Below, piece by piece: positions 38,580 to 49,021 of a stretch of 64,000 bases of DNA. The DNA comes from Bacteroidales bacterium (GTDB taxonomy: Bacteria > Bacteroidota > Bacteroidia > Bacteroidales > FEN-979). Each line of letters opens with the position of its first letter. Positions within the stretch are counted from its first letter, which is position 1. Position numbers and translations under genes: made by a program. The notes below the pieces were generated by a model. The model was given only the letters and a program-made list of their open reading frames with translations. It made no database searches and was not told the DNA's origin. The stretch covers positions 1-64,000 of the forward strand of contig JADGPR010000005.1 in NCBI GenBank assembly GCA_017882335.1, written 5' to 3'.

Positions 38580-39461
38580 TCATTTTTCATTGCTCATTCT
38601 TTGCGAAGGTGGTTTCATGGCCGAGGGTGGCGGAGGCGCTCCGGAGGGCGGTTCAAATGAGGCATCCAGGCTGCCGGAGCCGACCCATTCATTGATCAGG
38701 CTGGCAGAAATCCCGATATCCTTTTCCAGCGCCTTACAGACCTCATCCCGTGACAAGTCGCGGCGTTCAATACCATTGACAGTCTTTGAAAAACGGGTAT
38801 TCCCCCAGAGGATGATCAGTTCGCCGGGATAGTTGCGACGGGCATAAAGCCTTTGGTTGAAGATGCTCTTTTCTCTTGATGTCTCATACCGCTCATCAAA
38901 TAATGAAAATTCAACCGGGTTGCCGGTCATCCTGCAGTAAAAATAATCGTTCCCTGGCGGGGTCAGCATCCACACAAGATGCGACTCTCCATCGGGTTCC
39001 GACTCCACCGGGAATATGGGATCATTGTGGATAAAGGTCCTATGATCCAGCGGCAGGATCACATTCAGCAACAGGGAGGCATCTGCCAGGTAATTCAAGC
39101 CATTGATAGATACCTTCACACTGCCATGGTTGATGGTCAGGTCGCGCATGAGACCTGCTACACGACTTGCATGGTATCCCAGCGAAGAGAGCAGTTCGTA
39201 AAACGCATTGGCCATTGGCCAGCATGTGGCGCCTGAACCGTTCTTCAACCAGTTCTCGAAAAATTCTGCTGCGTCCAAACCGGGCAGCACCCGTTTGACC
39301 TTTGACTTCAGCACGATCATTTTCCGTACATTGTCGAAAGGTACATGTATGCACCATGATGTATACAAACGTTGCAGGGCTGCGACATCCGCCGCAGGCG
39401 GTTCCCCAAAATCCAGGCTGTCTAGAACCCGGTTCAGCAGATCTTTGGATAATCCGGTCAT
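38580..39461 (-). CDS. arylamine N-acetyltransferase family protein
   Basis: IHVPFDNVRKMI, GSGATCWPMANAFYELLSSLGY; start at MTGLSK. Confidence 0.85.
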   Translation of the reverse strand: MTGLSKDLLNRVLDSLDFGEPPAADVAALQRLYTSWCIHVPFDNVRKMIVLKSKVKRVLPGLDAAEFFENWLKNGSGATCWPMANAFYELLSSLGYHASRVAGLMRDLTINHGSVKVSINGLNYLADASLLLNVILPLDHRTFIHNDPIFPVESEPDGESHLVWMLTPPGNDYFYCRMTGNPVEFSLFDERYETSREKSIFNQRLYARRNYPGELIILWGNTRFSKTVNGIERRDLSRDEVCKALEKDIGISASLINEWVGSGSLDASFEPPSGAPPPPSAMKPPSQRMSNEK

Positions 39462-39704
39462 AGGGAGCAATATATGGACATATCTGTTTTCCCAGGTCAA
39501 AGGTAGCAATGGTTTAACAATATTAAATTTTAGATTGCATAAAGCTATGTGCGGGTACACCCTTATGCCCGGGACATCATTTTTCATTCTTCATTCAACT
39601 CTTAGTCCCTCCATCTGTAACCTTTAACGAGAGAAGTCGTCATTATATAGAATAAAATTTGTCGTTCCGGATGAATTTTATTTCTTTGATTATTATTATA
39701 CCTG

Positions 39705-42221
39705 ATGAAAGCGGCGACCTCGTACAACAGAATAAAAAGGGCTTATTATATTCAGACTATTCTCGTCTTTTCTTTTCTCTTCTGGATAGTCAGCAGCGGG
39801 GTCGCCCAAAATCAGCAGCCCATCATTGATTCCCTCTTCAAGGTAAAAAAGACCATCCAGGCCATCCGCATTTCCAGTGCGCCCAAAATTGACGCCAACA
39901 TGGATGAGTCCTTTTGGAAGGATTGTCCCGTGGCAAGCAATTTTGTCGAATACGCCCCCCGGAATGGAACGGTCCCGACGGTTGCCACCGAAGTGCGATT
40001 CGCTTACGACGACGAGGCACTTTATGTCTTTGCCGTCATGTTCGACCCGCATCCCGACAGCATCTGCAAAGAGCTGGGAAGAAGAGACCAGGTTGAATCC
40101 CTCACCACCGACTATATTTCATTCGACATACTGCCTTACAACGATGGGTTGAACATGTTCGAATTCAAGGTCACCCCAAGGGGATTGCAGAACGATTGTA
40201 AATATTCGGCCGTAGGCGTCGACATTACCTGGGATGCGGTGTGGGAGTACGCCGCGAAAATAACAGACAAAGGGTGGGTAGCGGAAGTCAAATTCCCTTA
40301 TTCTGCACTTAGATTCCCGAAGATCGAAAACCAGGTCTGGGGATTCAATATGTGGAGGAATTTCCACCGGAAAAACGAATTTTCCACTTGGTCGTGGGTG
40401 GATAATAAGGACAACAACATTTTCAGTTATTACAGTCAACTGGTCGGGATCAATAATATCAAACCTCCCGTGCGGCTTTCCTTTTCGCCTTACATTTCCG
40501 GATACATTGAGCAGACGACGGAGAACAAAAACTGGTCTTACATACTGCGCGGCGGGCTTGACCTGCGTTACGGGATTAACGAAAGCTATACACTTGACAT
40601 GATGTTGATCCCGGATTTCGGCCAGGTGCAATCGGATGACCAGATCCTAAACCTGACCCCGTTCGAGGTGCGGTATGACGAACGCCGGCAGTTCTTTACT
40701 GAAGCCACCGAACTGTTCAATAAATGCGGGATCTTCTATACGAGAAGGGTCGGGAGCATGCCCCGGAATTTTTATGCACCTTACGACAGTCTGAAAGTAA
40801 ACGAGAAGATTTCTAAAAATCCGGAGGAAACGCGGATCATCAATGCGACGAAGATTTCCGGCAGAAATTCGAAAGGGCTCGGCATCGGCTTTTTCAATGC
40901 TATGACCACTAACACATGGGGTAAACTTGAAGATACCATAACCGGTGCATCGCGGAGGATCGCCACCCAACCCTTCACCAATTACAACGTCCTCGTCATT
41001 GACCAAAACCTGAAGCACAATTCGTACGTCACGCTGATCAATACCAATTTCTGGACCCCGGACGACCATTACTCAGCCAATGTTACCGGGGTGGAGACCC
41101 GACTCTACAACAAGAAAAGCACCTGGTCGATCCAAGGCCGGCTGAATGTCAGCCAGAAATATCAAAACAAGATCAAGCCGGATTTCGGGTATGATTATAC
41201 CCTCGTTTTGAGTAAGACCAGCGGGAAGTTCCAGTTACAGGTGGGGCGGGAAGAGATCAATGATCATTATGATCCGAACGACATGGGGTTTCTCACCAAT
41301 AACAATGAAGCAGTCAACCAGGCAAAGATTTACTGGCTCATCTACGATCCTGTTTGGAAGATCCTGAACAATCAATCCGAATTCGTGGTGACCTATAATA
41401 CTTTATACAAGCCATATGCCTTCGAAGGGTTGCGAATCCAGGCCGGCAACACCACGACCTTCACGAATTTCTGGAGCACCTTTGTACAGGCAGGGATCTA
41501 TCCTTATGGCTATCATGATTATTATGAACCCCGTACCTGGGGATTGCTCTATCAGCGGCCTCAATATTATGATTTCGCCTGGAATATGGGTACCAATGCA
41601 CGGAAACCTTTTCGCCTGGTGATAAACACTTTCCTGATGAATTCCCCTTCAGTTAAAAATTTCCAGTATTCCGTATCGCTGACGCCGCGGGTCCGGTTTT
41701 CCGACCGTTTTGCGGTCACCCTGAGCACAAGTTATGAGAAGAACCTGAACAATCAAGGATGGGTGAAGACCAATTTTGATTCACTTTTCAATGTCATTAC
41801 CTTATTCGGGAGGCGGGATGTGAACACAATCAGCAATATTCTAACGGTAAGTTATATCTTCAACACCAAAGCCTCTTTGTCGCTAAGGGCACGACATTAC
41901 TGGTCGATGGCAAAATACCTTGAATTCTATACACTGAATGGCAATGGCACGCTTGACCAGAGCGATTACAAACAAAACCACGATATCAACTTCAATGCCT
42001 TTACGGTCGACCTGCAGTTCGTCTGGTACTTTGCTCCAGGCAGCGAGCTCAGTGTCGTGTGGAAGAATATCATCAGCACCCAGGACCAGGCTGTGGCGGA
42101 TAATTACTGGAACAACCTCGGCAATACTCTCCATTCCCCGCAAACCAACAGTTTCTCCGTCCGGGTGCTGTATTACCTGGATTACCTTAAGCTGAAAAAG
42201 GCATTAAGCAATAGGCATTAG
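39705..42221 (+). CDS. DUF5916 family protein with CBM9-like N-terminal domain
   Basis: IDANMDESFWKDCPVASNFVEYAPRNG, GWVAEVKFPYSALRFPK, RRQFFTEATELFN. Confidence 0.9.
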   Translation: MKAATSYNRIKRAYYIQTILVFSFLFWIVSSGVAQNQQPIIDSLFKVKKTIQAIRISSAPKIDANMDESFWKDCPVASNFVEYAPRNGTVPTVATEVRFAYDDEALYVFAVMFDPHPDSICKELGRRDQVESLTTDYISFDILPYNDGLNMFEFKVTPRGLQNDCKYSAVGVDITWDAVWEYAAKITDKGWVAEVKFPYSALRFPKIENQVWGFNMWRNFHRKNEFSTWSWVDNKDNNIFSYYSQLVGINNIKPPVRLSFSPYISGYIEQTTENKNWSYILRGGLDLRYGINESYTLDMMLIPDFGQVQSDDQILNLTPFEVRYDERRQFFTEATELFNKCGIFYTRRVGSMPRNFYAPYDSLKVNEKISKNPEETRIINATKISGRNSKGLGIGFFNAMTTNTWGKLEDTITGASRRIATQPFTNYNVLVIDQNLKHNSYVTLINTNFWTPDDHYSANVTGVETRLYNKKSTWSIQGRLNVSQKYQNKIKPDFGYDYTLVLSKTSGKFQLQVGREEINDHYDPNDMGFLTNNNEAVNQAKIYWLIYDPVWKILNNQSEFVVTYNTLYKPYAFEGLRIQAGNTTTFTNFWSTFVQAGIYPYGYHDYYEPRTWGLLYQRPQYYDFAWNMGTNARKPFRLVINTFLMNSPSVKNFQYSVSLTPRVRFSDRFAVTLSTSYEKNLNNQGWVKTNFDSLFNVITLFGRRDVNTISNILTVSYIFNTKASLSLRARHYWSMAKYLEFYTLNGNGTLDQSDYKQNHDINFNAFTVDLQFVWYFAPGSELSVVWKNIISTQDQAVADNYWNNLGNTLHSPQTNSFSVRVLYYLDYLKLKKALSNRH

Positions 42222-42289
42222 GCAATAGGAAATTATTTTCCCTGACACGTGCGCTTTTCTCAATTCTTACAACCCCAATACTTCATTTT

Positions 42290-42967
42290 TCATTCTTCAT
42301 TCTTCATTGCTAATTCAGCGATGTCCTTTGCTTCCAGCATCTTTTTATCAGAACCAAAGATCACGCTATTAATCATTGCCAGTCCTACTTCTTTCAGGGT
42401 TCCGAAGGAATTGGGAAACAGCGGATGGACAATAGGGTATAGCCAAGTGACATATTTGTATAAAGAAAGCGTATTCTTTAGCCCCTTCGTTGGCAGTATA
42501 AAAGCCGGCCGGAAAGCATACGCCGCCTTGAACGGCAGTTTCGCCAGGTCGTTTTCCGTTTTGCCTTTCACCCTTGCCCACATCATCCTTCCCTTTTCAG
42601 TGCCATCGGTTCCTGCTCCCGAAATGTAACAAAACGTCATTCCGGGATTCAGTTTGCTCAGAGTCTGTGCCACGTTCATCGTGAGCGTGTATGAGATTTT
42701 AGTATATTCAGATTCCTTCATCCCGATGGATGAAACGCCCAGGCAGAAAAAGCAAGCGTTGTATCCTGAAAGTTGACTCTCGATAGCTGACAAATCAAAA
42801 AAATCACCATGGATAATCTCCTTCAATTTGGGGTGCGATACGCCACACGGTTTCCGGTTGATCACCAAAACCGATTCCACTTGCGGATGCTGCAGGCATT
42901 CATGTAAAACTCCTTCGCCCACCATGCCGGTAGCTCCGGTTACTACTGCTCTGACCTTGATACCCAT
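42290..42967 (-). CDS. NAD(P)H-binding short-chain/epimerase-like protein
   Basis: AVVTGATGMVGEGVLHECL Rossmann motif; FCYISGAGTDGTEKG. Confidence 0.88.
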   Translation of the reverse strand: MGIKVRAVVTGATGMVGEGVLHECLQHPQVESVLVINRKPCGVSHPKLKEIIHGDFFDLSAIESQLSGYNACFFCLGVSSIGMKESEYTKISYTLTMNVAQTLSKLNPGMTFCYISGAGTDGTEKGRMMWARVKGKTENDLAKLPFKAAYAFRPAFILPTKGLKNTLSLYKYVTWLYPIVHPLFPNSFGTLKEVGLAMINSVIFGSDKKMLEAKDIAELAMKNEE

Positions 42968-43010
42968 ATGAAAGTTGTTTTTTGTTCATCAAAGGTACGG
43001 CAATTTAGAA

Positions 43011-43085
43011 GCTGGCGAGCTGGCGAGCTGGTGAGCTGGCGAGTTGGCGAGTTGGCGAGTAATTAAGTAGCGAAATAGCGAAATA
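43011..43085. repeat. 8-bp tandem repeats (GCTGGCGA x6, then AGCGAAAT)
   Basis: gctggcga gctggcga gctggtga gctggcga gttggcga gttggcga gt...agtagcgaaatagcgaaata. Confidence 0.85.
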
Positions 43086-43369
43086 TGTTTCAAATCATTC
43101 TTCATTCTTCATTCTTCATTTTTAATTTTCCCTGTGACTTTCTTCTCAATATATGTAATTTATTAAAATATTGTATTTACTTTTATTGTCAGATCGTTCT
43201 TTTGCTGCTGAGGCCTGACAAGGAAGCCAATGCCCATATTAAGATCAACAACCCCAGGAAAATGCCGATTGGAAGTGTTTTGGGGAAAGAGCAATTGTGG
43301 GTTGCTTAGGAAGGAAGGAAAAACGGGGTAGATTTTGATCAGTGTACCGACAAGTTAACACCAATAATT

Positions 43370-44977
43370 ATGAAGACAATAATATTGACAACATTCGCTT
43401 TCCTGACAACAGGACTTATACTTGCTCAACCAACACCACAATGGAGTTCAAGTATCAACACAAATTTTAATTTGTATATCTACGGCAACCCAAAAATTAA
43501 ATTTGACAATGCGGGCGACTTGATTGTTGTTGGAAATATTGACAATGGTGCAAATGGCAAAGACATTTTAGTATTAAAATACTCCCCTTCCGGGAGTATT
43601 TTATGGCAACAAATATTTAATAGCATATACAACAAAGACGATGAAGCAATTGATTTTGAAGTTGACGTGCAAAACAATATTTTGATAACAGGTAAAAGTA
43701 ACATTGATTCCGTAAACGCTGATATGATCACAATTAAGTACGATTCAAATGGTAATTACAAATGGATTAATAGTTTTAACGGAATTGCAAACAGGGAAGA
43801 TGCTGGGCAGTCAATTACAATTGACCCATCAGGAACATCTTATTTGACAGGTTTCACATCCATAGACACTCTTGGTCATCTTAAAATGGTTACCACTAAA
43901 ATCAATTCTGGCGGCAATACTATCTGGACTCGTATTTATGGAACTGATACCTTGGCAAGTTACGTAGGAGAAAAAATTAAAATCGTTAATAATGAAATTG
44001 TAATTCTGGGGTGGTATGTTGCAAATGCAATCAGTAGATATGTTGCAGTTAAACTTGATACAAGTGGCGCTGTACTTCTCTCAAATGAAGGAGAAATAAC
44101 AAAAGGTATGAGTTCATTCTTTATCGACAATTTAGGTAACTTTTATTTTGGTGCTTGGGTAGCTTTCAAAATAACCAAAATTAATTCTGATGGAACTCTT
44201 GCCTGGTCTGATGCAACTCCTACAAATCTTCCATCCAATACTACAGGTGACGAAGTAAGAGCGATTATTGTTGATTCCTTACAAAATGTTTATATCACAG
44301 GCAGACATTACGGAGATGATTATGGAGGACCGACTTATTCAAACGCTGATATTCTTACTGTAAAATATTCCGCAGATGGTAACAAACTTTGGAGTAAACG
44401 GTATGAATATTTAAGTAACAATGCGGCAGATATTGCAAATGACATAACGCTTGACAATGAATTGAATGTATATGTAGCAGGACAAAGCCAAAGGACTGTT
44501 GCTGGCACAGATTACGACTATGTAGTAGTTAAATACGATTTAAACGGTAATGAAAAAGGAACGATACGTTACAATGATTCTGCAAATGGTGATGATGTAA
44601 TTACATCAATAGTTGTAGCTGACAGTTCAAATATTTATGTGACTGGTTTGACTTTTGACAATATTTTATCATCGACAACTACACAAAAATATGGCGCTGT
44701 AAGTGGAGTCGGAATTTTTGAAATTAATCTTGTTCCGATTTTTCTTAGTGCTTTTCCAAATCCATTTACAAATACTACTTCTATCCATTTCCCAAATACA
44801 GACAATGATGTTTTCAACTTTCAATTATTCGACAATTCAGGAAAAATTATTTTGAATCAAAAAACAAAAGACGACAAGGTGGAAATTTCGGAAGACGATT
44901 TACCGACAGGACTTTATACTTTCATATTGCTTAGTGACAGAAAAAATTATAATGGAAAAATTATCAAGACAAAATAG
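43370..44977 (+). CDS. SBBP/beta-propeller-like repeat protein with T9SS sorting domain
   Basis: Repeats of DILVLKYSPSGSILWQQIF type; C-terminal LSAFPNPFTNTTSIHFP...GLYTFILLSDRKNYNGKIIKTK. Confidence 0.85.
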   Translation: MKTIILTTFAFLTTGLILAQPTPQWSSSINTNFNLYIYGNPKIKFDNAGDLIVVGNIDNGANGKDILVLKYSPSGSILWQQIFNSIYNKDDEAIDFEVDVQNNILITGKSNIDSVNADMITIKYDSNGNYKWINSFNGIANREDAGQSITIDPSGTSYLTGFTSIDTLGHLKMVTTKINSGGNTIWTRIYGTDTLASYVGEKIKIVNNEIVILGWYVANAISRYVAVKLDTSGAVLLSNEGEITKGMSSFFIDNLGNFYFGAWVAFKITKINSDGTLAWSDATPTNLPSNTTGDEVRAIIVDSLQNVYITGRHYGDDYGGPTYSNADILTVKYSADGNKLWSKRYEYLSNNAADIANDITLDNELNVYVAGQSQRTVAGTDYDYVVVKYDLNGNEKGTIRYNDSANGDDVITSIVVADSSNIYVTGLTFDNILSSTTTQKYGAVSGVGIFEINLVPIFLSAFPNPFTNTTSIHFPNTDNDVFNFQLFDNSGKIILNQKTKDDKVEISEDDLPTGLYTFILLSDRKNYNGKIIKTK

Positions 44978-45075
44978 TATTACACTGCAGGCAGGGGTCG
45001 ACTTACAAATTTTTAATCACTTCATTCTGAAAATTTAAGTCTCACAAATAAAAAGAAAACAGAGAACAATAAAAA

Positions 45076-46122
45076 ATGAAAACAGTACAAAAAATGACTT
45101 TATGCATGGTGATATTTTTCACCTTCAGCTTATGCAATGACCTTTACTCCTGCACAAGAGTGGTTTACCAGGGGCCCAATGGTACAATCCTGACAGCTCG
45201 TTCCATGGATTGGAAAGAAGATATGATGACGAATCTCTGGATATTCCCCAGGGGGATGGAACGAAACGGTGAAGTTGGTCCGAATTCGCTGAAATGGAAA
45301 TCAAAATATGGAAGTGTCATTGCTTCCGCTTACGACATTGCCAGCACTGACGGCATGAACGAAAAAGGCTTGGTGGCGAATCTTCTATGGCTGGCCGAAT
45401 CCCAATACCCACAATGGGATCAAACGACGCCAGGCCTAAGTATAGCTGCATGGGTTCAATATGTGCTTGATAATTATGCTACTGTTGAAGAAGCAGTGGG
45501 AGATCTCCGCCAGGAAAAATTCATCGTGATCACTGCCAACAGCCCCGGTACATCGACGCTGGCAACTTTGCACCTATCCATTTCTGACAAAACGGGTGAT
45601 AATGCCATTTTTGAATACATTGGTGGTAAATTGGTGATCCACCATGACAGATCGTATCAGGTTATGACAAACTCGCCTGTATTTGAAAAGCAACTTGCCA
45701 TGAATGAGTATTGGAAAGAGATCGGAGGAACAACCATGTTGCCGGGAACCAACAGGGCAGCAGACCGTTTCGCCAGAGCTTCTTTTTATGTTCATGCGAT
45801 TCCACAAACAGATAATACCCGGATAGCTGTTGCAAGTATGTTCAGTGTTATCAGAAACTGTTCCGTGCCCTTCGGTATTACCACTCCTGATCAACCCAAT
45901 ATTTCTTCAACCAGATGGAGAACAGTATCAGACCATAAAAACAAGGTATATTATTTTGAATCAGCCTTAACCCCCAACACGTTTTGGGTAGATTTCAAAA
46001 ACATTGATTTTTCTGAAAAAGCTACTGTGAAAAAGCTCAGTTTAACCGGTGGGGAAATCTATATAGGCGATGCTGTAAATAATTTCAAAGAGACTACTCC
46101 TTTTAAATTTGCGGGACTGTAA
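45076..46122 (+). CDS. linear amide C-N hydrolase (choloylglycine/penicillin V acylase family)
   Basis: Signal peptide then CTRVVYQGPNGTILTARSMDWKEDM (N-terminal Cys nucleophile); DGMNEKGLVANLLWL. Confidence 0.93.
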   Translation: MKTVQKMTLCMVIFFTFSLCNDLYSCTRVVYQGPNGTILTARSMDWKEDMMTNLWIFPRGMERNGEVGPNSLKWKSKYGSVIASAYDIASTDGMNEKGLVANLLWLAESQYPQWDQTTPGLSIAAWVQYVLDNYATVEEAVGDLRQEKFIVITANSPGTSTLATLHLSISDKTGDNAIFEYIGGKLVIHHDRSYQVMTNSPVFEKQLAMNEYWKEIGGTTMLPGTNRAADRFARASFYVHAIPQTDNTRIAVASMFSVIRNCSVPFGITTPDQPNISSTRWRTVSDHKNKVYYFESALTPNTFWVDFKNIDFSEKATVKKLSLTGGEIYIGDAVNNFKETTPFKFAGL

Positions 46123-46421
46123 AACATAGTTGGCGAGCTGGTGAGTTTTTCTCTGTGCCTTTCTTCCATTATATGTAATTAATCCAAATATTGTATTTAC
46201 TTTTATTGTCTGATCGTCCTGCCCGATACCTGACAAAGAAGCCAAAACCCGTATTAAGATTTATAAACTTCTGGAAGATTCAGGGAGGAGATGTTTCCAG
46301 GAAGGAGCAATTGCGGGTTACTTAAGGAAGAAGGAAAGACGAGGAAGCTTTTGATGAAGTTATATTCATGCCGGCAACCATTTTTGTATAATACCATTTA
46401 ACCCAACTAAAAAAATTAAAG

Positions 46422-47210
46422 ATGAAGAGTTTAACATTATTCGCATTCTTAACATTGATCATATTTGTATCTTCCTGTAAGAAGAACAATGACGGCCCAG
46501 CAACAGTGAATCCTGCCTCTTCTCTTGTAAAAACGATTATCATCTCGGATACAATAGGACAATTTAATGCATCGATGACTTTTCAGTACGATTCGCAGAG
46601 GAAACTAATACAAATGGTGACTTATAACCCCCCATCCAATGATACTCTCATTTACAAATACGAATATTATTCATCGATGGTGATTGAAAAAATCTTTTAC
46701 ACCAACAATGATAAGTACGGCAGAAACCTCTATACCCTTAACTCTGCCGGACTGGCAATTTCAGAAACGGATATGGGATATGGCCAAGGCGCGGATTCTT
46801 CAGTAGCTCAGACCGTGACATATAAATACAATACAGAGGGTTACATGATTGAAAAAAAGTCATACCTGTTTGGTGACACAGCCACATGGTATTCATTGAA
46901 CTGGCAAATACAGAACGGTAACAATGCTTCCATGGCATTTACTCTTTCTACCTGGGGTGGAGTATCTGTTATAGAAAGCTACGAGTATAATCCTAATTCT
47001 GTAAATACTTTTGGGTACTCAAATACGGGAAGATCGTTTTTCGGTAAATCCAATATCAATCTGGTAAAATCCGCATTAACTAATGACACTCCTCCCCAAA
47101 CAGGAATCTATTCTTACACTTTTGATTCAATGAATCGGGTAATTAAAGAATTTATCAGAGGTAGTGGATTGACGTCAAGTCCCTCAAACACAATAATCAC
47201 CTATTATTAA
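46422..47210 (+). CDS. hypothetical lipoprotein
   Basis: MKSLTLFAFLTLIIFVSSCKKN lipobox; Bacteroidota-style SCKKN. Confidence 0.7.
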   Translation: MKSLTLFAFLTLIIFVSSCKKNNDGPATVNPASSLVKTIIISDTIGQFNASMTFQYDSQRKLIQMVTYNPPSNDTLIYKYEYYSSMVIEKIFYTNNDKYGRNLYTLNSAGLAISETDMGYGQGADSSVAQTVTYKYNTEGYMIEKKSYLFGDTATWYSLNWQIQNGNNASMAFTLSTWGGVSVIESYEYNPNSVNTFGYSNTGRSFFGKSNINLVKSALTNDTPPQTGIYSYTFDSMNRVIKEFIRGSGLTSSPSNTIITYY

Positions 47211-47212
47211 AT

Positions 47213-47276
47213 GCTGGCGAGCTGGCGAGCTGGTGAGTTGGTGAGTTGGTGAGCTGGCGAGTTGGCGAGCTGATGA
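47213..47276. repeat. 8-bp tandem repeat (GYTGGYGA), 8 units
   Basis: Eight contiguous in-register 8-mers, followed by a second 8-mer family (TTTGTCAC/TTTGTGAC/TCTGTGAC) to about 47317. Confidence 0.85.
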
Positions 47277-47478
47277 GTTTTTCTTTGTCACTTTGTGACT
47301 CTGTGACTTTGTCACTTTCTTTAACCGCAAAGTCCGCAAAGATTTTTTGCGTTACGATTTCAATTATCAATTCCTTCTGCATTCCTGAATTCCTGCATTC
47401 AGAATTCCTGCATTCTTCTTTGTGACCCCGTTGGCCGTTTCCTCACTACCTTTGCATTCTCAATTCAAACTGATTATC

Positions 47479-47813
47479 ATGGAAATCATACATGTGCCGT
47501 TTACAACGATTGACTGGTCGGAAGTTCCTGAGACCATTCACACGGGAGAAACCGGGCAGGCGATTTGGAAGACTGTCGAAAAAGGGAATATACGGGTCAG
47601 GTTGGTAACCTATTCACCCGGTTACCTGGCTGATCATTGGTGCCCCCGCGGACATGTCATTCACATCCTCAGTGGGGCGATGGTGAGTGAACTGCCAACG
47701 GGGGCACAAAGACGGAAATGAATGCCGGTATGACGTACCTGATGAGTGATGATCCCGAAAATCCTCACCGGTCTTTTACCGATGCCGGCGTTAGCTTGTT
47801 CATTGTCGATTAA
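47479..47813 (+). pseudogene. DHCW-motif cupin fold protein, frameshifted
   Basis: MEIIHVPFTTIDWSEVPE...YLADHWCPRGHVIHILSGAMVSELPTG, then frame change at G-run 47700-47704; rest in another frame: GTKTEMNAGMTYLMSDDPENPHRSFTDAGVSLFIVD*. Confidence 0.7.
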
Positions 47814-47841
47814 AATAGTATTAACAAATAACCGAAACATT

Positions 47842-48276
47842 ATGAAAAAGTATTATCTGATTGGCGGTTTTGTGACATTTGTTGTCATTTTTAACCTTGG
47901 ATATGTTTTCCATGAAATTATCATGGGCAATTTTTTTAAAGAACATATTGGCGTCATTTCACGGGAAACCTATATTATTCCCCTGATTGCATTGGCATTT
48001 GTTATTTATATTGCTTACCAGGCATATTTTCTGCCCATTTATTTTGAATACGCTTCAAAAAAGTATAACTGGGGATTAACCAAAACGGCAATTATTTTCG
48101 GGGCCTTAATGGGTTTTTTCTTTGATGGATTGCAAGGCGGGATCATCGAAGTTGCCACCTTTAAGATGCCGATGATTGTATTTTGGTACGACTCCTCCTA
48201 TCATACCCTGGAAGGCGTTTTAACTGCTTTACTGCTTGCTTTTTTTTACAATAAGTTCGGGTTGAAGAAAACATAA
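47842..48276 (+). CDS. hypothetical multi-TM membrane protein
   Basis: MKKYYLIGGFVTFVVIFNLGYVFHEII; about 4 TM segments. Confidence 0.65.
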   Translation: MKKYYLIGGFVTFVVIFNLGYVFHEIIMGNFFKEHIGVISRETYIIPLIALAFVIYIAYQAYFLPIYFEYASKKYNWGLTKTAIIFGALMGFFFDGLQGGIIEVATFKMPMIVFWYDSSYHTLEGVLTALLLAFFYNKFGLKKT

Positions 48277-48480
48277 GCAAAGTGGCGAAATTCGTGGGTG
48301 ATATCTTCGCATAACGCGTGACGCATCACGATATTCCAATTATCAATTAATTCTTCATTCTTCCATTTTTATCTTCACCACAATAGTCACAATAGTTCAC
48401 ATTATAATGGAAATTGGATTGATATTACTCACCAGTTCATCAGATCACCACTTATTACTCGCCAACTTGCCAACCCTGCT

Positions 48481-48532
48481 GAGCGGCATTTGCAATGCCG
48501 CTCGGAACATTGCAGAATTTGCAATTCTGCAA
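48481..48532. repeat. paired-hairpin REP/BIME-like element
   Basis: GAGCGGCATT-TGC-AATGCCGCTC and TTGCAGAATT-TGC-AATTCTGCAA, two perfect 10-bp stems with identical TGC loops. Confidence 0.65.
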
Positions 48533-48581
48533 AAAAAAAAGAAGATATTATGAAATTCTTCCGGAAATTGATCAGAAAATA

Positions 48582-49019
48582 TTAAAAGGAAAGAGGTAAA
48601 ATTGTTTGGTTACCGGGTTTAGTCCATGCTATTTTCTTAAGTATGTTCTGAATAAAGGAAACATCTTTTCCGGCCCTTTTAAAATCACGAATCGAAACAC
48701 AATTCCGGAAATGGAATATGATGGGAAGAAAAACAAGAAGTGCATTTAACTCAGGATTTAAATTGTTAGAGTAAATCAGGTTCACTAATCGAGAATTCAG
48801 CTTCATTACCACATAACTGATCTCTTTGTTTTTATAACGACTAAGAACTCTACGGCAGATGATAAAAAACCGGAGTTGTGAATAAAGGATGCTGGAATTT
48901 TGATTAGTTCGTCCGTGAAATATTTCCTTAATCACCGAAACAGGATCAGCCTCTGAATATCCAACGATTGCTTGAGCCTCTTCCCGGGTAAGTGAATGTT
49001 TCGATTCCGACATTTTCAT
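48582..49019 (-). CDS. hypothetical protein
   Basis: 145 aa ORF with no recognised motif; abuts the truncated S41 gene. Confidence 0.35.
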   Translation of the reverse strand: MKMSESKHSLTREEAQAIVGYSEADPVSVIKEIFHGRTNQNSSILYSQLRFFIICRRVLSRYKNKEISYVVMKLNSRLVNLIYSNNLNPELNALLVFLPIIFHFRNCVSIRDFKRAGKDVSFIQNILKKIAWTKPGNQTILPLSF

Positions 49020-49021
49020 TT

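Noticed and set aside
43011-47276. Possible CRISPR arrays from the GYTGGYGA repeats
   Set aside because: Contiguous 8-bp units with no spacers and no cas genes in the window.
48582-49019. RAYT transposase as source of the nearby REP-like hairpins
   Set aside because: The ORF has no HUH or Tyr transposase motif that I can recognise.
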